Below are positions 25,485 to 34,320 of a stretch of DNA of 64,000 nucleotides, in pieces. Location of the stretch: contig NZ_QXNY01000002.1 of assembly GCF_003572205.1 (NCBI RefSeq), forward strand, positions 1-64,000. Reading direction: 5' to 3'. The first letter of the stretch is position 1; the number at the start of each line of letters is the position of its first letter. A model generated the notes under the pieces. That model had not been told where the DNA came from. It did no database searches and was given only the letters and a program-made list of their open reading frames with translations. This DNA is from Algihabitans albus (lineage in GTDB: Bacteria > Pseudomonadota > Alphaproteobacteria > Kiloniellales > DSM-21159). The position numbers and the translations under genes are program-made.

Positions 25485-27635
25485 TTGTTGGCACGGGTTC
25501 GAGCTGTTTTCGGTGCATTTTTCATCGCCTTGGTCTCGGCGGTCTTCGCCGTATCTTTTGCCGCTATCGTCTACACTGGCGAGTTGGCTCAGTATCTCGA
25601 TCGAGGTATTGGGCTGACTTTGTTGGGCAGTTTTGTGATTGCGGTCACAGGCGCCTTCACGCTCTCCTTCCGCGGCTCCATTCTCGCCCCCCAGGACGTG
25701 CCTGCCATCTTGCTCGCCGGAGCCGCCGCGACAGTCGTCGCGGCCGGAGAGCTCTCGGGCGAGGCGCTGTTCGCCACCGTCGCCTGTCTGGTCGCTGTCG
25801 CCTCCTTAGCGACAGGCGCGGCTGGTTTGCTGATCGGACAGATGAAGCTCGCCTACATCGCACGCTTCGTACCCTATACGGTGCTCGCCGGATTTTTGGC
25901 GGCGACCGGACTCATGCTTTTGATTGGCGGCATCGGCGTGGCCTTGGGGTCATCGGCAGGCGCGGACGGCTGGGCTTTTTACGTGACGCCGGACGTCCTT
26001 CTCAAGTGGCTAGCGGTTCTGATCGCCGCCGTCGCAATTGTCATCGCGACGCGCGTCTTTAGAAGCCACGTCACTTTGCCGTTGGCCCTGATCGCTACGG
26101 CGGTCGGATACTATATCTTGCTTTGGGCCTCTGGGTTGTCCTTGGCCGAGGCCCGCGAAAAGGGGCTTCTACTTGGACCGTTTCAAGACGGCGGCTTCTT
26201 GTTGGGTGTCGACCCGGCGCTTCTGACTCAAGCCGATTGGGCCACGATCCTGTCGCAGGCGCCCGTCATCCTAACCGTCATTGCGACCACCCTGATCGGA
26301 ACGACGCTCAATGCATCTGGCTTGGAACTGGCCTTTCGGAAGGATTTCGAGATCAGCCGGGAGGTGAAAGGGACGGGGCTAGCCAACATAGTGAGCGCCT
26401 GTGTCGGGGGGCTGCCGGGCTACCACAGTCTGAGCGAATCTATTTTGGCCAACAGGCTCGGTCTGGTCGGGCCGATAGCCGGGATCAGCAGTGCTGCCGG
26501 TTGCGCGGCGATCCTTTTATTGGGCGCCGGTATGATGTCCGCTCTGCCCGTCGGCCTTTTCGCCACTGTGATCGTGTATCTGGGACTCGATCTGCTCTAC
26601 ACGTGGCTCTGGGAGGAGCGGCGGCGTCTCGGCATCCTCGACTATGCGGTCGTTGTCTTGATTCCCATCGTTGCCGTCTCCTACAGCTTCCTGACTGCCG
26701 TTGCCGTGGGATTGCTGGTCGCTTGCGCCTTCTTTGTACTCGCTTACGCCAAACTCGATTTGATCCGTTCACATAGCAACATGGCTGGACGACGGTCTTG
26801 CGTCGAGCGCCCCGACACCGAGTTGCGCGTCTTGGCGGAAACCGGGGGGCAGGTACAAATTGTCGAGCTGTCCGGGTTTTTGTTCTTCGGCTTCTCCCAC
26901 GCGTTGCGCGAACGCATGCAAGCTATCATGGACGGCGAAGGCCCCAAGGTCCGCTGGCTGGTCATCGATTTCAAGCATGTGACCGGTGTCGATGTCTCCA
27001 CGCTACGCGTTTTGCAGCGACTGGTGTCGGACTGTGCGCAGAGGGACATACGCCTGATGTTGGCAGGCCTCGCCCCTCCGGTGGAGTCGGAGTTGCGTGA
27101 CTGTTTGGGCCCGCACGGCGTCGGCTTCTTCAGGTCGCTCGACGAGGTCTTGGAGCATCTCGAAGACGTGCTTCTGGCGCAAAACGAGGCCGACGATTTC
27201 GCGAACGAGAAGAGTATTCTAAACCATATGGAAGCCTTGTTCAGAGAGCACGCCTTGGATGGATATGCCGAGCAGATCGAGCTGGATACAGGTGCCGTCG
27301 TCGTAGAGAGAGGCGCCTTGTCGAACGACATCTACCTACTGCGCTCGGGTCAACTGAAAGTCGCAGTGCGGTGCGACGATGGGCGGATCGCGATCGTGGC
27401 GCAGATCCGCCCAGGTTCGGTTATCGGAGAAATGGCATATTACTCGGGGCGCGGCAGATCTGCCGACATTATCGCGGATGCACCCTCTGAGCTGTTGCGG
27501 ATCGACATGGATCGTATGGATACCTTGGAACGAGACCGACCGGAGGTCGCATCTCTGTTCCATAAGCTGATCGCACGCGATATGGCGCGACGGCTCAGTC
27601 GCACGACGAACTTGCTGCGCGATCTCGGCCTTTGA
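25485..27635 (+). CDS. SulP-family transporter fused to STAS and cyclic-nucleotide-binding domains
   Basis: About 716 aa from TTG 25485, which has GGGGGG just upstream; the frame is open to ATG 25416. Residues to about 430 form a multi-helix SulP/SLC26-like membrane domain. A STAS domain follows (VEFS-like strand VQIVELSGFLFFGFSHALRERM, then the RWLVIDFKHVTGVDVST loop). The last 130 residues form a CAP_ED fold (ALSNDIYLLRSGQLKVAVR ... GSVIGEMAYYSGRGRSADIIA). The membrane part likely carries an inorganic anion or dicarboxylate, under nucleotide control. No obvious operon partner. Confidence 0.83.
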   Translation: MLARVRAVFGAFFIALVSAVFAVSFAAIVYTGELAQYLDRGIGLTLLGSFVIAVTGAFTLSFRGSILAPQDVPAILLAGAAATVVAAGELSGEALFATVACLVAVASLATGAAGLLIGQMKLAYIARFVPYTVLAGFLAATGLMLLIGGIGVALGSSAGADGWAFYVTPDVLLKWLAVLIAAVAIVIATRVFRSHVTLPLALIATAVGYYILLWASGLSLAEAREKGLLLGPFQDGGFLLGVDPALLTQADWATILSQAPVILTVIATTLIGTTLNASGLELAFRKDFEISREVKGTGLANIVSACVGGLPGYHSLSESILANRLGLVGPIAGISSAAGCAAILLLGAGMMSALPVGLFATVIVYLGLDLLYTWLWEERRRLGILDYAVVVLIPIVAVSYSFLTAVAVGLLVACAFFVLAYAKLDLIRSHSNMAGRRSCVERPDTELRVLAETGGQVQIVELSGFLFFGFSHALRERMQAIMDGEGPKVRWLVIDFKHVTGVDVSTLRVLQRLVSDCAQRDIRLMLAGLAPPVESELRDCLGPHGVGFFRSLDEVLEHLEDVLLAQNEADDFANEKSILNHMEALFREHALDGYAEQIELDTGAVVVERGALSNDIYLLRSGQLKVAVRCDDGRIAIVAQIRPGSVIGEMAYYSGRGRSADIIADAPSELLRIDMDRMDTLERDRPEVASLFHKLIARDMARRLSRTTNLLRDLGL

Positions 27636-27752
27636 GAGTTCCAATCGACGCCCGCTGGCGTAAGCCGATTTTCGTGACTGAAGCTATCCTGCTCTAATCA
27701 TAAAGCGAGAGCATGATCGCGGTTTGACGAGCTAGATCGGGAGGCGCTCGCC

Positions 27753-28400
27753 TCACCGCCGCTTGATCCGAAGAGTCGCTATCCGTCCTCTCGAGTAGGC
27801 CCCACGCGCCGCCACATCGTCATGGCGGTGATAGGACCGGCGCCAGACGAGACCGAGGCGCCGGACCGGACTGTCTTCGGCAAGCGGCTTCAGTGCCACG
27901 TCGGCGTCTCGGACCAGTTCCGCCGAAAGGGCGATCTCAGGGCCAAAGGTTACGCCTAGGCCGTTCGCAACCATTTCCACGAGACGGTCGCCTCATAACC
28001 TTCGGTGCGTGCCGCCTGGTGCATATGACAGGCTGCCAGGGCGTGCTCGCGCAGGCAATGTCCGTCTTCGAGCAGCAGCAGGTCGTCCGGCGACAGATCC
28101 GCCGCCGAGACCGCCGGAGAGTCTTCGAGGATCAAGGGATGGTTCGGCGGTGCGACCAGCCACAAGGGGTCCGCTCCAAGCTCCATGACTTCGCAATCCG
28201 CTACCTCATAGGGCAGGGCGATGAAGGCTGCCCCGATCTCTCCGCTTCTCAAGCGTTCGAGCAGCCGAAGGGGCTGCTCCTCGCGCAGAAACAGCTTGAG
28301 ATCGGGATAGGCCTGGCGGAGTCCCTTCAGCACCCTGGGTAGAACGAAGGGGCCGATGGCGCGCATTCAAGGGAATGACGAGATGGTCGAGCTGCTCACC
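27753..28400 (-). pseudogene. oxyR-like LysR regulator remnant (no HTH, frameshifted)
   Basis: The minus strand encodes the effector half of an OxyR relative: IGPFVLPRVLKGLRQAYPDLKL, then LLEDGHCLREHALAACH with the redox-type GHC motif. The frame breaks near 27985; the continuation VEMVANGLGVTFGPEIAL is in another frame and runs to 27753. The N-terminal DNA-binding domain is missing upstream of about 28400. Two separate defects make this a pseudogene. Confidence 0.75.
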
Positions 28401-28410
28401 GACACCGTTC

Positions 28411-28428
28411 GATAGGTCGTGACCTATC
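28411..28428. other. inverted repeat next to the oxyR remnant
   Basis: GATAGGT (28411-28417) and ACCTATC (28422-28428) form a perfect 7-bp inverted repeat around CGTG. It lies at the truncated end of the oxyR remnant. No T-tract; it may be an operator or debris. Confidence 0.3.
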
Positions 28429-28519
28429 TTCGCGTTATAAGGAACGGGCCCCGGTCGCTCTGCCTCCACAGTGAGCTGGCTGTGGATCGTACGGCACCAT
28501 CTCCCCTGAAGGTCGCATC

Positions 28520-29536
28520 CTATTTTGAGACCAGCCGCAGGAAGGTCAGGCGATCGGTCATCCTTATGACTTCGACGGGAAGCGTCTTTTCGATCGCATC
28601 CAGGGCTCGGTCCGTATCCTCGAGATCGATCACGCCGGTAAAGCGCTCTGCGGCCAGGGCCTCGCTCAGAAAGACGATGGCGCCCGGACGATAGCGATCG
28701 AGTTCGAAGATCACATCGCGGAGAGGTTGGTCCGAGAAGACGAGTTTGCCAGAGCGCCAAGCGGTCTGGAGTGCAACGTCCGGGTCATGCCTTGAGATTG
28801 TACCGTCTTCGTCGAGCCGGGCGGACTGGCCGGCCCCGAGAACGACAGTCTCAACTAAGGCTTCCTGGTTCCTCTCCGTCGAGACGTTGACCTGGCCTTC
28901 AATGACGGCAACGGTCCGCGCCTCCCGATTCACGTTGAATGCCGTTCCAAGGGCACGCGTCCGGCCGGCGCCGGCGATGACCTCGAAAGGCCTGTCTCGG
29001 TCGGAGGCGACGCTGAAAAAGGCCTCGCCCCGGTAGATCTCGACGCGGCGGTACCGGTCGGTGATATCGATGGCGATCGCCGTATCGGTGTTCAGTTGGA
29101 TGGTCGAACCGTCCGCGATTTCCAGTGCTCTCATTTCGCCAACCATTGTGACATGGTCGGCACGAAGGCGGTCGTAACCGCCGCTCGCCCAAAGAGTAAT
29201 GCCTGCCGCCAAGACCAGGCAGGCCGCCAGGGCGCTCCAGCGGCGAGCGCGGCGGCCGGGTCCCGTGTTTCGCGCCGCTGCGTGTCGCGATGGAGGAATC
29301 GCCTTCGGCGGTCGGTCTGTCGCAGGGCCCGAGCGTGAGTCCGGTAACGCGCCGAGTTCTTGCCAGAGCGCCGACGCCTCGACATAGGCCTTGCGATGCA
29401 GGGGATCGCGGTCGAGCCACTCTTGAAGGTCGCGTCGATCCGATTCGCTGGTCCGGCGGGAGCGCATGCGGACAAACCAGGCCGTCGCTTCTTCGACCAG
29501 TTTGTCTTCATGCGCTTCGGGTGGTGGTGGCGTCAT
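28520..29536 (-). CDS. fecR: FecR-family anti-sigma / sigma regulator
   Basis: 338 aa. The cytoplasmic N-terminal domain (about 1-95, EEATAWFVRMRS ... DRRDLQEWLDRDPLHRKAY) has the FecR_N signature. One membrane helix follows (about 104-118, WSALAACLVLAAGITLWA). The periplasmic part holds the FecR beta domain (GEMRALEIADGSTIQLNTDTAI). The last 70 residues look like an STN/secretin-type short domain. It transmits signal from a TonB receptor to the sigma factor encoded upstream. No receptor gene is present nearby. Confidence 0.88.
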   Translation of the reverse strand: MTPPPPEAHEDKLVEEATAWFVRMRSRRTSESDRRDLQEWLDRDPLHRKAYVEASALWQELGALPDSRSGPATDRPPKAIPPSRHAAARNTGPGRRARRWSALAACLVLAAGITLWASGGYDRLRADHVTMVGEMRALEIADGSTIQLNTDTAIAIDITDRYRRVEIYRGEAFFSVASDRDRPFEVIAGAGRTRALGTAFNVNREARTVAVIEGQVNVSTERNQEALVETVVLGAGQSARLDEDGTISRHDPDVALQTAWRSGKLVFSDQPLRDVIFELDRYRPGAIVFLSEALAAERFTGVIDLEDTDRALDAIEKTLPVEVIRMTDRLTFLRLVSK

Positions 29537-29665
29537 CCCGGCATGCTTGCTGTGAAGAATAGCGCGGGCCTCGTTCGAGAGGCGCTGCGCCGTTGTCCGT
29601 TCTGCTACAACAGATCTAATATCGCAGACTGCCCAGGTGCGGAATACCCGGTCGCGATCACTAAG

Positions 29666-30184
29666 CTATTCGTCAGCAGCCTTGAGACGTTGCCGGCACC
29701 GTAGCATGGCCTTGATGATGTGTTTTTCCACCATGTTTCTTGAAATGCCGAGCCGCACCGCGATAGCGCCGTTCGAGAGACCTTCAAGGCGGCTCATGAG
29801 AAAGACCTCTCGGCAGCGCGCGGGTAAGTCATCGACGGCTTCGGCCAGAATCCGCAAGCGTTCGCGGCTCATGGCGGCAGCTTCGGCGTTCGGGTGAGGG
29901 CATCTGATGGTTTCCTCGGGAGCGCTGTTCATGGCGGTACCGCCATAGCGCCCCTCGCGCGACAAGCGGTCGTAGGCGGCGTTGGCGGCGACCTGAAACA
30001 GATAGGCTCGTGAGTCCGCCATGTCCCGGGACGGCGCGAACCGGAGCAACCGAAGATAGGCGTCTTGCATCACTTCGGCGGCCGCCTCCTCACAGCGCAG
30101 CAGGCGACGGAGGAACTGCTGCAGAGCGACATGATGTTCCAGGTAGAGCTGCTCGACCCTCTGTTCGTTCACTGGTGCTTCCAC
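29666..30184 (-). CDS. fecI: FecI-like ECF sigma factor
   Basis: 172 aa. It has sigma region 2 (YLEHHVALQQFLRRLL ... DAYLRLLRF, then SRAYLFQVAANAAYDRLS) and region 4 (LPARCREVFLMSRLEGLSNGAIAVRLGISRNMVEKHI), typical of iron-responsive FecI-type ECF factors. ATG 30184 is used; GTG 30172 is an alternative. It is cotranscribed with fecR after a 129-nt gap. A possible iron-type operator lies at 30299-30311. Confidence 0.9.
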   Translation of the reverse strand: MEAPVNEQRVEQLYLEHHVALQQFLRRLLRCEEAAAEVMQDAYLRLLRFAPSRDMADSRAYLFQVAANAAYDRLSREGRYGGTAMNSAPEETIRCPHPNAEAAAMSRERLRILAEAVDDLPARCREVFLMSRLEGLSNGAIAVRLGISRNMVEKHIIKAMLRCRQRLKAADE

Positions 30185-30298
30185 TTCGGACCTTGTCAGT
30201 GAACGCCTCGGCGTTCGACCGGCTTCCTGCCCCGCGAGCCCGGCGCTTGCCTAGCTGGCCTCATGAGTTCGCCTGCTCCAGATGGAAAAACTAAAGCA

Positions 30299-30311
30299 AA
30301 TGAAACTCATT
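30299..30311. promoter_or_regulatory. AATGA-N3-TCATT palindrome upstream of fecI
   Basis: A perfect inverted repeat AATGA-AAC-TCATT, 115 nt before the fecI start. The half-sites resemble Fur-box elements. Iron control would fit a FecI-type sigma factor, but a complete 19-bp Fur box is not present. Confidence 0.35.
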
Positions 30312-30572
30312 CGCAATAATGCTCGAACCCAATGCGACGATCCGAAACCCTGTTCGTCGAGCGTGATCTCCCGGGGTCCGGCGCGGGAGGTCTCCAAGAT
30401 TTACTTTGAAGAAGAGACATGTCTGCTGCCGATGGAATAAGAGTTGGAGTGGAATGCCGTTGGCGGCTTCGGAACCACTTTACTCCTTGCGTCATTTTAT
30501 TAATAAATACAGATATTCATTCTGAATTTCTAAACAGGATGATTTAACGAAAGCTTCGGGGGGGGCGAAACA

Positions 30573-30596
30573 GGGCAGTGGACGGCTGCCTTTTTT
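30573..30596 (+). terminator. intrinsic terminator-like hairpin in the intergenic region
   Basis: GGCAG (30574-30578) pairs with CTGCC (30586-30590) across a 7-nt loop, and TTTTTT follows (30591-30596). No annotated gene precedes it on this strand, so it may end a small RNA or act in the leader of the gene at 30779. Confidence 0.45.
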
Positions 30597-30738
30597 GAGT
30601 TGACCATTTTGTCTGTCGCTGAAGACTATCTTTCGCTGTCGGCTGCGGTTTTACCGCGCGGTGCATCGCGATCACGGCTCGCTGCGGCGAAGGTGGGGGG
30701 CGTTTCGGTGGATCAGGCGGTTCCCCAAAGCCGGAAAA

Positions 30739-30765
30739 CCGTCTAAGCGGACGGCTTCTGTTTTT
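30739..30765 (+). terminator. second terminator-like hairpin just before the gene at 30779
   Basis: CCGTC (30739-30743) pairs with GACGG (30750-30754), loop TAAGCG, then TTCTGTTTTT (30756-30765). It ends 13 nt before the start codon, so it could attenuate expression of that gene. The short stem keeps confidence low. The rest of 30185-30778 is AT-rich around 30480-30545 and has no credible gene. Confidence 0.4.
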
Positions 30766-30778
30766 CGGTGGAGTCGCT

Positions 30779-32203
30779 ATGGGCAGCGAAGCGTTCGATG
30801 TGCAGGAGCTTCGCAAGGACGAGGCTTTGGATCAACTTGCGGAGCGGATCAACGTCGCGCAATTCGTTGCTTACGCACCGACGCCGGAGAGGCCGGAACA
30901 GACATTTTGCCGCCTGCGCGGCCATAGGGCGAACGAGCCCTTTTCCTCCTTGCGTTTGGCCGCCGAGGAGTTGTTGCGCAACAGTCCCGATCGGGCCGTC
31001 AACGTTCGCAGTTATCTGCCGAAGGATCCGCGCAGCAAGCCGTTTCGCTATGGGCTCGACCGCCTCGACGACATCGTTGAGGTCGCGAGGAGTGCGCTGG
31101 ACGACGGCTTCTACGTCATCCTCAACGAGACCGTGGACGTCAACGATGGCGGTGTCTCCGGTGTGATCGAGGGGGGGATTGTCGAGTTCGCGCCCGACGA
31201 CACGCCGCGTTGCGTCGAAAAACCCGGCACCGCGTCCCTGCCGCTCGAGTGGGGGCGGCGGCTGCTCGAGACCGTCTATGGCTTTGCGCCGGAGCTGACG
31301 GCGGAGCCGGGCGAGCGGCTGGAGTTCTCGATCCACCCCAAGCCGCGCGGCTGGCGGGACACGCAGACCTTAGGATGGGAAGTGGAGGAGGTGGGCACGC
31401 ACAGCCTGACACCCCGCCTAGCTTGGCCCAATCGCTTCTCTCGTTTGATTGGTGACAAGGCCTACGGCCTCATGATGGCTCACTTGGCTGCTGCGCCTGT
31501 ACCGCTCACCTCTGTCTTCGCCCGCCGTCTGCGTGGCCGAGCCTTCAGTTTCGGGCAGGAAACCGATGGGCGCGACGTTTGGGTCCGCACCTGTCCGATC
31601 GAACCGGTCCCGGGCCGCTACGCGACGCGTCACGGTTGGATCGAGCCTTTTGCCTTGCTGGAGGCCGAGGACCCCGATCCGCAAGAGTGGAGCGATCCCG
31701 ACCTGCACCTCAGCGACCTGCGCCATATTCTCGCGTCTGCCATCGTGCAGAGCGGCGTGCCGGCGGTCTGGTCGGGGGCCTACTATGTCGACGGCGCCGG
31801 CAAGGGGCTGGCCGAAGGCGTCGCCGGTGCCGGCGACTCCTTCATGCTCGGGCGAGAAGCACCACAGGAACTGCCCGCCCAGCTTCGTGTGGAGATCGAG
31901 CGCCTTGCCGCACGGCTCGATGAGGTCTTTGGGCCGGTGCGCTTCGAATGGGTCTACGACGGCGAGACGCTCTGGCTGGTTCAACTGCATCGCGGGAGCA
32001 CGGCCAGCCAAGGCGACATCATCGTGCCCGGGGCGGCGGCGCAATGGGTCCGCTTCGCCGTCGGCGACGGTTTGGGCGCTCTGCGCGAGCGGCTGGAGAC
32101 TCTGCCGCCTGATACCGGCCTGGAGGTTGTCGGGCGCGTCGGCCTGACCAGCCATATCGCGGATGTTCTGCGTCGTGCGGGCGTTCCCGCGCGCTTGGCG
32201 TGA
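30779..32203 (+). CDS. unrecognised protein with PEP-synthase-like C-terminal motifs
   Basis: 474 aa, cytoplasmic, not assigned to a family. Near residue 380-400 the segment FGPVRFEWVYDGETLWLVQLHRG resembles the end of the PEP-synthase/PPDK ATP-grasp domain, where EWxxDGxxLxLxQ closes the nucleotide site. The last residues, GLTSHIADVLRRAGVPA (H459), resemble the phosphohistidine motif of PEP-utilising mobile domains, and the protein ends right after it. The N-terminal 350 residues are not recognised. GGTGGAG precedes the ATG. Two terminator-like hairpins lie in its leader. Confidence 0.75.
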   Translation: MGSEAFDVQELRKDEALDQLAERINVAQFVAYAPTPERPEQTFCRLRGHRANEPFSSLRLAAEELLRNSPDRAVNVRSYLPKDPRSKPFRYGLDRLDDIVEVARSALDDGFYVILNETVDVNDGGVSGVIEGGIVEFAPDDTPRCVEKPGTASLPLEWGRRLLETVYGFAPELTAEPGERLEFSIHPKPRGWRDTQTLGWEVEEVGTHSLTPRLAWPNRFSRLIGDKAYGLMMAHLAAAPVPLTSVFARRLRGRAFSFGQETDGRDVWVRTCPIEPVPGRYATRHGWIEPFALLEAEDPDPQEWSDPDLHLSDLRHILASAIVQSGVPAVWSGAYYVDGAGKGLAEGVAGAGDSFMLGREAPQELPAQLRVEIERLAARLDEVFGPVRFEWVYDGETLWLVQLHRGSTASQGDIIVPGAAAQWVRFAVGDGLGALRERLETLPPDTGLEVVGRVGLTSHIADVLRRAGVPARLA

Positions 32204-32296
32204 CCCTGCCTCGCCTCTACTTTAACGAGCAATTTCGCGCATAAATCTGTATGCTCGCCCGTTAAAGGTCTTACACGATCCCGAGAGGAGCATAGG

Positions 32297-32827
32297 GTGC
32301 GGCTTGATCGGCCCGAAGTTCTGCAGTCGCCCGAGCTGCGCCGACTTTTCGCCTATTGGTGGGACCGCCATGCCGAAGACAGGCCGCCTTCGCGCGCCGA
32401 GATCGATCCGGTCGACGTTCCGGACCTGCTGCCGGACCTGCTGCTCGTCGACGTCGACTGGACCGGCGACAAACCCCGGTTCTATTTCCGGCTCGCCGGG
32501 ACCCGCTTTACACAGTTCTATACGGAAGAACTCACCGGGCGCTGGCTGGACGACCTTCAACTCGGTTCGTGGCAGAGCTTCTGGGAGGCGGAGTATCACG
32601 CCATCATCCATGAGTGGAAACCACGCTACGGCCTCAATTCGGTGGTTTGGCAAGGGCGGGACTTCGTCCGCTTCGAATGGCTGATGCTGCCGCTCGTGAC
32701 GCCGAACCGGCGCTGCGACATGATTCTGATCGGTGTGCGTTTCGAGGGCAGCGACGGGTTTCAGCTGCAATCGGAGAGCCCTGAAGATACGCGGGCTGTC
32801 GGGATGACGAAACCGGACGATGGCTAG
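32297..32827 (+). CDS. PAS-domain protein (PAS_5-like)
   Basis: 176 aa from GTG 32297, preceded by GAGAGGAG. A single PAS-like fold spans most of the protein: LLVDVDW...FYFRLAGTRFTQFYTEELTGRWLDD, then strands ending CDMILIGVRFEG. Stand-alone PAS_5 proteins are common in Rhodospirillales, and their ligands and outputs are mostly unknown. There is no kinase or cyclase domain attached. Confidence 0.75.
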   Translation: MRLDRPEVLQSPELRRLFAYWWDRHAEDRPPSRAEIDPVDVPDLLPDLLLVDVDWTGDKPRFYFRLAGTRFTQFYTEELTGRWLDDLQLGSWQSFWEAEYHAIIHEWKPRYGLNSVVWQGRDFVRFEWLMLPLVTPNRRCDMILIGVRFEGSDGFQLQSESPEDTRAVGMTKPDDG

Positions 32828-32872
32828 ACACCTGCGCCAGGACGGCGGGGCCGCGGTGGCAGGAGGGCGGGT

Positions 32873-33346
32873 TCAGTCCTGAGCCGCCTGGAAGCGGCGG
32901 TTGATTTCGTCGTGCCTGGCTTGGATCTCCGGCGGCCAGGTGCTCTTGATATAGCTGAGGACGGCCAGGATCTCGGCGTCGCTCAAGGTCTCGCCGTAGG
33001 CCGGCATGTCGCTCTGGTAGCCTGCTCCCGCCAGGGCTGCGATTCCCTGCTTCGTCATGGCGAAGAGGTGGGCGTCGGGATGGTGCCAGGTATGACCGCT
33101 CGGATCGTGCGGTGGTGCCGGTAACCGTCCTGCGGCATTGCGCTGGCGCCAATTCGTCTGTCCTTCCAGTTCGGCTCCATGGCAGGTGGCGCACTCGGCC
33201 GCGTATATCCTCGCACCGCTGTTCACCATCTGGATGTCGTTCGGGTCGATCGCTGTCGATTGCACGCCCGGCGGTCTCAGGAGAGCGACCAACCCGAGGG
33301 TGCTCCCGACGAGAAGCAGGGCGACGGCGGCAAAGCGGTACTTCAT
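32873..33346 (-). CDS. membrane-anchored class I cytochrome c
   Basis: 157 aa. An N-terminal hydrophobic segment (about residues 5-23) serves as signal or anchor. One haem motif, CATCH, is followed by a Met ligand in SDMPAYGETLSD. The architecture (GARIYAAECATCHGAELEGQ ... AILAVLSYIKSTWP) is that of small periplasmic electron carriers of oxidase or dehydrogenase chains. It is divergent from the cytochrome b561 gene at 33527, and both may serve one electron transfer path. Confidence 0.85.
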   Translation of the reverse strand: MKYRFAAVALLLVGSTLGLVALLRPPGVQSTAIDPNDIQMVNSGARIYAAECATCHGAELEGQTNWRQRNAAGRLPAPPHDPSGHTWHHPDAHLFAMTKQGIAALAGAGYQSDMPAYGETLSDAEILAVLSYIKSTWPPEIQARHDEINRRFQAAQD

Positions 33347-33526
33347 GATAAAGCGATGCCACCTCCTCCGACAGGAAGGTCAAGCCCTTCAAACTGTTTC
33401 ATTAGATCAGCACGTGTTTCGCCATAGCCTTGCGGCGACAATCCCATCCCATTGCGGTTATCTGCGGATGAGACCGGCGACAATCCGCCTAACCTGGTCG
33501 ATAGAGAAGCGCGATACAGGACGAAA

Positions 33527-34255
33527 ATGCCGAGAAACCGAACAGACGAAGTGCTGCCCGCCGGTCGCCGTCCAGTTGGGCGCCGTGTCTGGGACCTACC
33601 GACACGCGTCTTCCACTGGGCATTGGTCGTGCTGGTTCTCACCAGTTATCTGACCGGCGAATTCTGGCGCGGCGTTGACATGCAGTGGCACAAGCTGTCG
33701 GGCTACGCGATCCTGGCGCTGGTCCTATTCCGCCTCGCTTGGGGCTTTGTCGGGACGCGCCACGCCCGTTTCCAGGATTTTCTGCGACCGCCCGGACAGA
33801 CTCTCTCCTACCTGGGTGGGCTGATTTCAGGCCGGAATTCCAGCTATGCCGGGCACAATCCGCTGGGCGGACTTTCCGTGCTGCTGCTGCTCCTGCTGTT
33901 GCTGGTTCAGGCCGGAAGCGGGCTCTTCGCCAGCGACGATATCTTCATCGAAGGGCCGCTTGCAGGGCTGGTGCCCGGAGTTACGGTGGACTGGATGACC
34001 GGTGTGCATCACCTGGCGTTCGATCTGCTGGTCGCCCTGATCGCACTGCATCTGGCGGCGGTCGCCTTCTACGAAGCGGTGAAGGGGCAGCGGCTGATCC
34101 GGGCCATGGTGACCGGCAACAAGCAGATTGGAGAGGCCGGCGCAGAAGCAACGCCGAACGTTCCCTCCGCTGGGTTTCGCGGACTGCTGTCCATGGTCCT
34201 TTCGGCCGCAGCCGTCGCCGCGCTCGTCCTGGGGTTACCCGCTTGGACGGACTGA
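33527..34255 (+). CDS. cytochrome b561-type di-haem membrane protein
   Basis: 242 aa with four core helices of the Ni-Fe-hydrogenase b-type/cytochrome b561 family: VWDLPTRVFHWALVV with the first His, DMQWHKLSGYAILAL, and VHHLAFDLLVALIALHLAAV. A fifth hydrophobic stretch is at the C-terminus. It moves electrons between quinone and a periplasmic or dehydrogenase partner. The start at ATG 33527 begins at the homology. It is convergent with the cytochrome c' gene, and such pairs are common. Confidence 0.87.
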   Translation: MPRNRTDEVLPAGRRPVGRRVWDLPTRVFHWALVVLVLTSYLTGEFWRGVDMQWHKLSGYAILALVLFRLAWGFVGTRHARFQDFLRPPGQTLSYLGGLISGRNSSYAGHNPLGGLSVLLLLLLLLVQAGSGLFASDDIFIEGPLAGLVPGVTVDWMTGVHHLAFDLLVALIALHLAAVAFYEAVKGQRLIRAMVTGNKQIGEAGAEATPNVPSAGFRGLLSMVLSAAAVAALVLGLPAWTD

Positions 34256-34320
34256 CTTCCGGAGCGCGCGGCCGATCTGATTGACGGAAAGCGAAGCCAC
34301 CTCGGCGGTTCGCTCTGCCG

